The notes beneath the pieces are model-generated. The model was not told the origin of the DNA and did no database searches. It saw only the letters and a program-made list of their open reading frames with translations. From Leptobrachium leishanense (lineage: Eukaryota; Chordata; Amphibia; Anura; Megophryidae), in assembly GCA_009667805.1 (NCBI GenBank), contig CM019071.1, positions 44,516,250-44,580,249 on the forward strand: 64,000 bases of DNA. The letters are read 5' to 3'. This document shows, in pieces, positions 62,733 through 64,000 of this stretch (position 1 is the stretch's first letter; each line of letters starts with the position of its first letter). Both the position numbers and the translations under genes were made by a program.

Positions 62733-63063
62733 TATGTGTCCCGAGTCTCACTCTGCTCGCTGGCAGGAGAAGCAGCGGGTCGGGCCGTCGTTCTGGCCGC
62801 GGGGTGAGAGGTGAGTATGGAATTTATTGGGGGGGTTTTAGCTGATGCGAAATGATTCTGTAAAAGTGGAATAAATTAGCAGCAGCTTTCAGGTGTTGCT
62901 AATATTTTGTTTAGCGCATCGGTGCGGTGATTAGCGCCGACACTCTGTAACCCCTCACTTATCCTAACGCTAATTGCTGATTGTGCATCCTATACTTAAC
63001 ATGGGGAGCCAAAGTACAGGAAGCTCGCGTAATCACTGATGAGGTCACTGATCTCTCGGTTTA

Positions 63064-63491
63064 GGCTAAGGTCAGACGAAAGCAGTATTAACGTGCGTTT
63101 AGCCGCACGAAATCACGGACGTGCTAGCAGCAAATGACGTCCAATGCTGGGGAACATACGACGAACGGCCGCACGAATGTTCGTCCGTGCAACGCAAGTG
63201 GCAAACAAACGCATTTTTTTTGAGAACGTCAAACCGCTAGTACGGACGTACAGAGTGCGCTGCGGCCGCATAGCGGCGTGTGTGTGTGATTAGGAGACGT
63301 CAGACGCTGCTAATGTCCGGACAACATAACGTCCAGACACAAAAAGTGTTTTATTGATGATCCGTACAAAATCACGGACGAAAATGCGCATCGTATGACC
63401 GCTATCACGTATTCTGTGAAAAAATACGTCCATTTGTTCGAACGCACTTTTTCACGGACAACGTGAAAAATGCGTTAGTCTGACCCTAGCC
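63064..63491 (+). mobile_element. PIF/Harbinger-type MITE, copy 4
   Basis: 428 bp, ends GGCTAAGGTCAGACG and CTGACCCTAGCC, TTA duplications at 63061-63063 and 63492-63494. Confidence 0.85.
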
Positions 63492-63785
63492 TTAATGTCA
63501 GGAATGTTATATGGGGCTTGCGTTAAAGTCACTTATCCGGGCGTTAACCTCTTACTCGCCTGAACGCTAACACTGACTATGGGATAGAGCCCAATATCTT
63601 TTAATACAGGGTCCTTTATTGGGAAATGTGGACTTATCAGTAACTGGGAGGTCGCCTGGTGACATCGACACAAGACATTGCACTTGGAGATATAAACTAT
63701 TTGGCAAAGCCAGTTTCCGGGCAAAGAGCAGCGCGGCTCCATGATCAGAGGGCGAGGACAGAGACCACCATCTTTAAACAGCTAA

Positions 63786-64000
63786 GGCTGGGGTCAGACG
63801 AGCGCAGTATTAACGTGCGTTTAGCCGCACTTTATCGCGGCCGTAGTAGCAGCAAATGACGTCCAATGCCGGGAAACATACGAAGTACGGTCGCACGAAA
63901 GTTCGGCCGCGCAACGCAAGTGGCAAACGAACGTATTTTTTCTAGAACGTCAAACTGCTAGTACTGACGTACAGAGTGCGCTGCGTCCGCTAGCGGCGTG
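63786..64000 (+). mobile_element. PIF/Harbinger-type MITE, copy 5, cut by window end
   Basis: Starts GGCTGGGGTCAGACGAGCGC after TAA and follows the 427-bp family to the last base of the window. Confidence 0.8.

Overview
The window is eukaryotic nuclear DNA, most likely from a frog. Its only recognisable host genes are two tandem, plus-strand cytochrome P450 family 2 (CYP2) genes split into exons by phase-conserved introns. The surrounding DNA is dense with transposons typical of amphibians: CR1 and L2-like LINEs, Tc1, hAT, PIF/Harbinger MITEs, TTAA-flanked elements and several minisatellites. No tRNA, rRNA, CRISPR or bacterial-type operon was seen. The species assignment is inference from repeat style.

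Gene A enters at its exon 3 (99-248) and runs through exons 4-9 to a stop at 21715-21717. All seven exons have exact CYP2 lengths (150, 161, 177, 142, 188, 142 and 182 bp), AG/GT borders and continuous phase. WxxxR, the I-helix GGTET motif, ExxR and the heme-cysteine loop are all present. Exons 1-2 should lie upstream of the window. Gene B has intact exons 4-9 (43418-59076), but I found no exon 1, 2 or 3 in the 21.7 kb between the genes. It is either a 5'-truncated duplicate or depends on splicing from upstream exons of gene A.

Region by region. 0.4-3.2 kb: a 52-bp satellite with nested insertions. 3.8-8.5 kb: two dead LINEs, with exon 4 of gene A between them. 8.7-11 kb: TTAA elements, one made of serial hairpins, and a Harbinger MITE. 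11.8-18.3 kb: MITEs around exons 5-8. 18.5-21.4 kb: a second satellite-bearing repeat just before exon 9. 22.7-31.2 kb: intergenic minisatellites, MITEs and satellite copy C. 31.5-39.9 kb: satellite copy D, split by a complete 5.4-kb hAT element and a 1.6-kb Tc1 element. 40.3-43.3 kb: a CR1 copy and a MITE. 43.4-59.1 kb: gene B, with intron 5 filled by a second Tc1 and a 6.7-kb 14-bp minisatellite, and intron 6 by a 2.1-kb 20-bp minisatellite that appears to have grown out of a Tc1-like element. 59-64 kb: a 33-bp array and more MITEs.

Most of the long open reading frames in the window are translations of tandem repeats and are not genes. The two P450s would be ER-membrane heme monooxygenases if expressed. 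Nothing in the sequence identifies their substrates.
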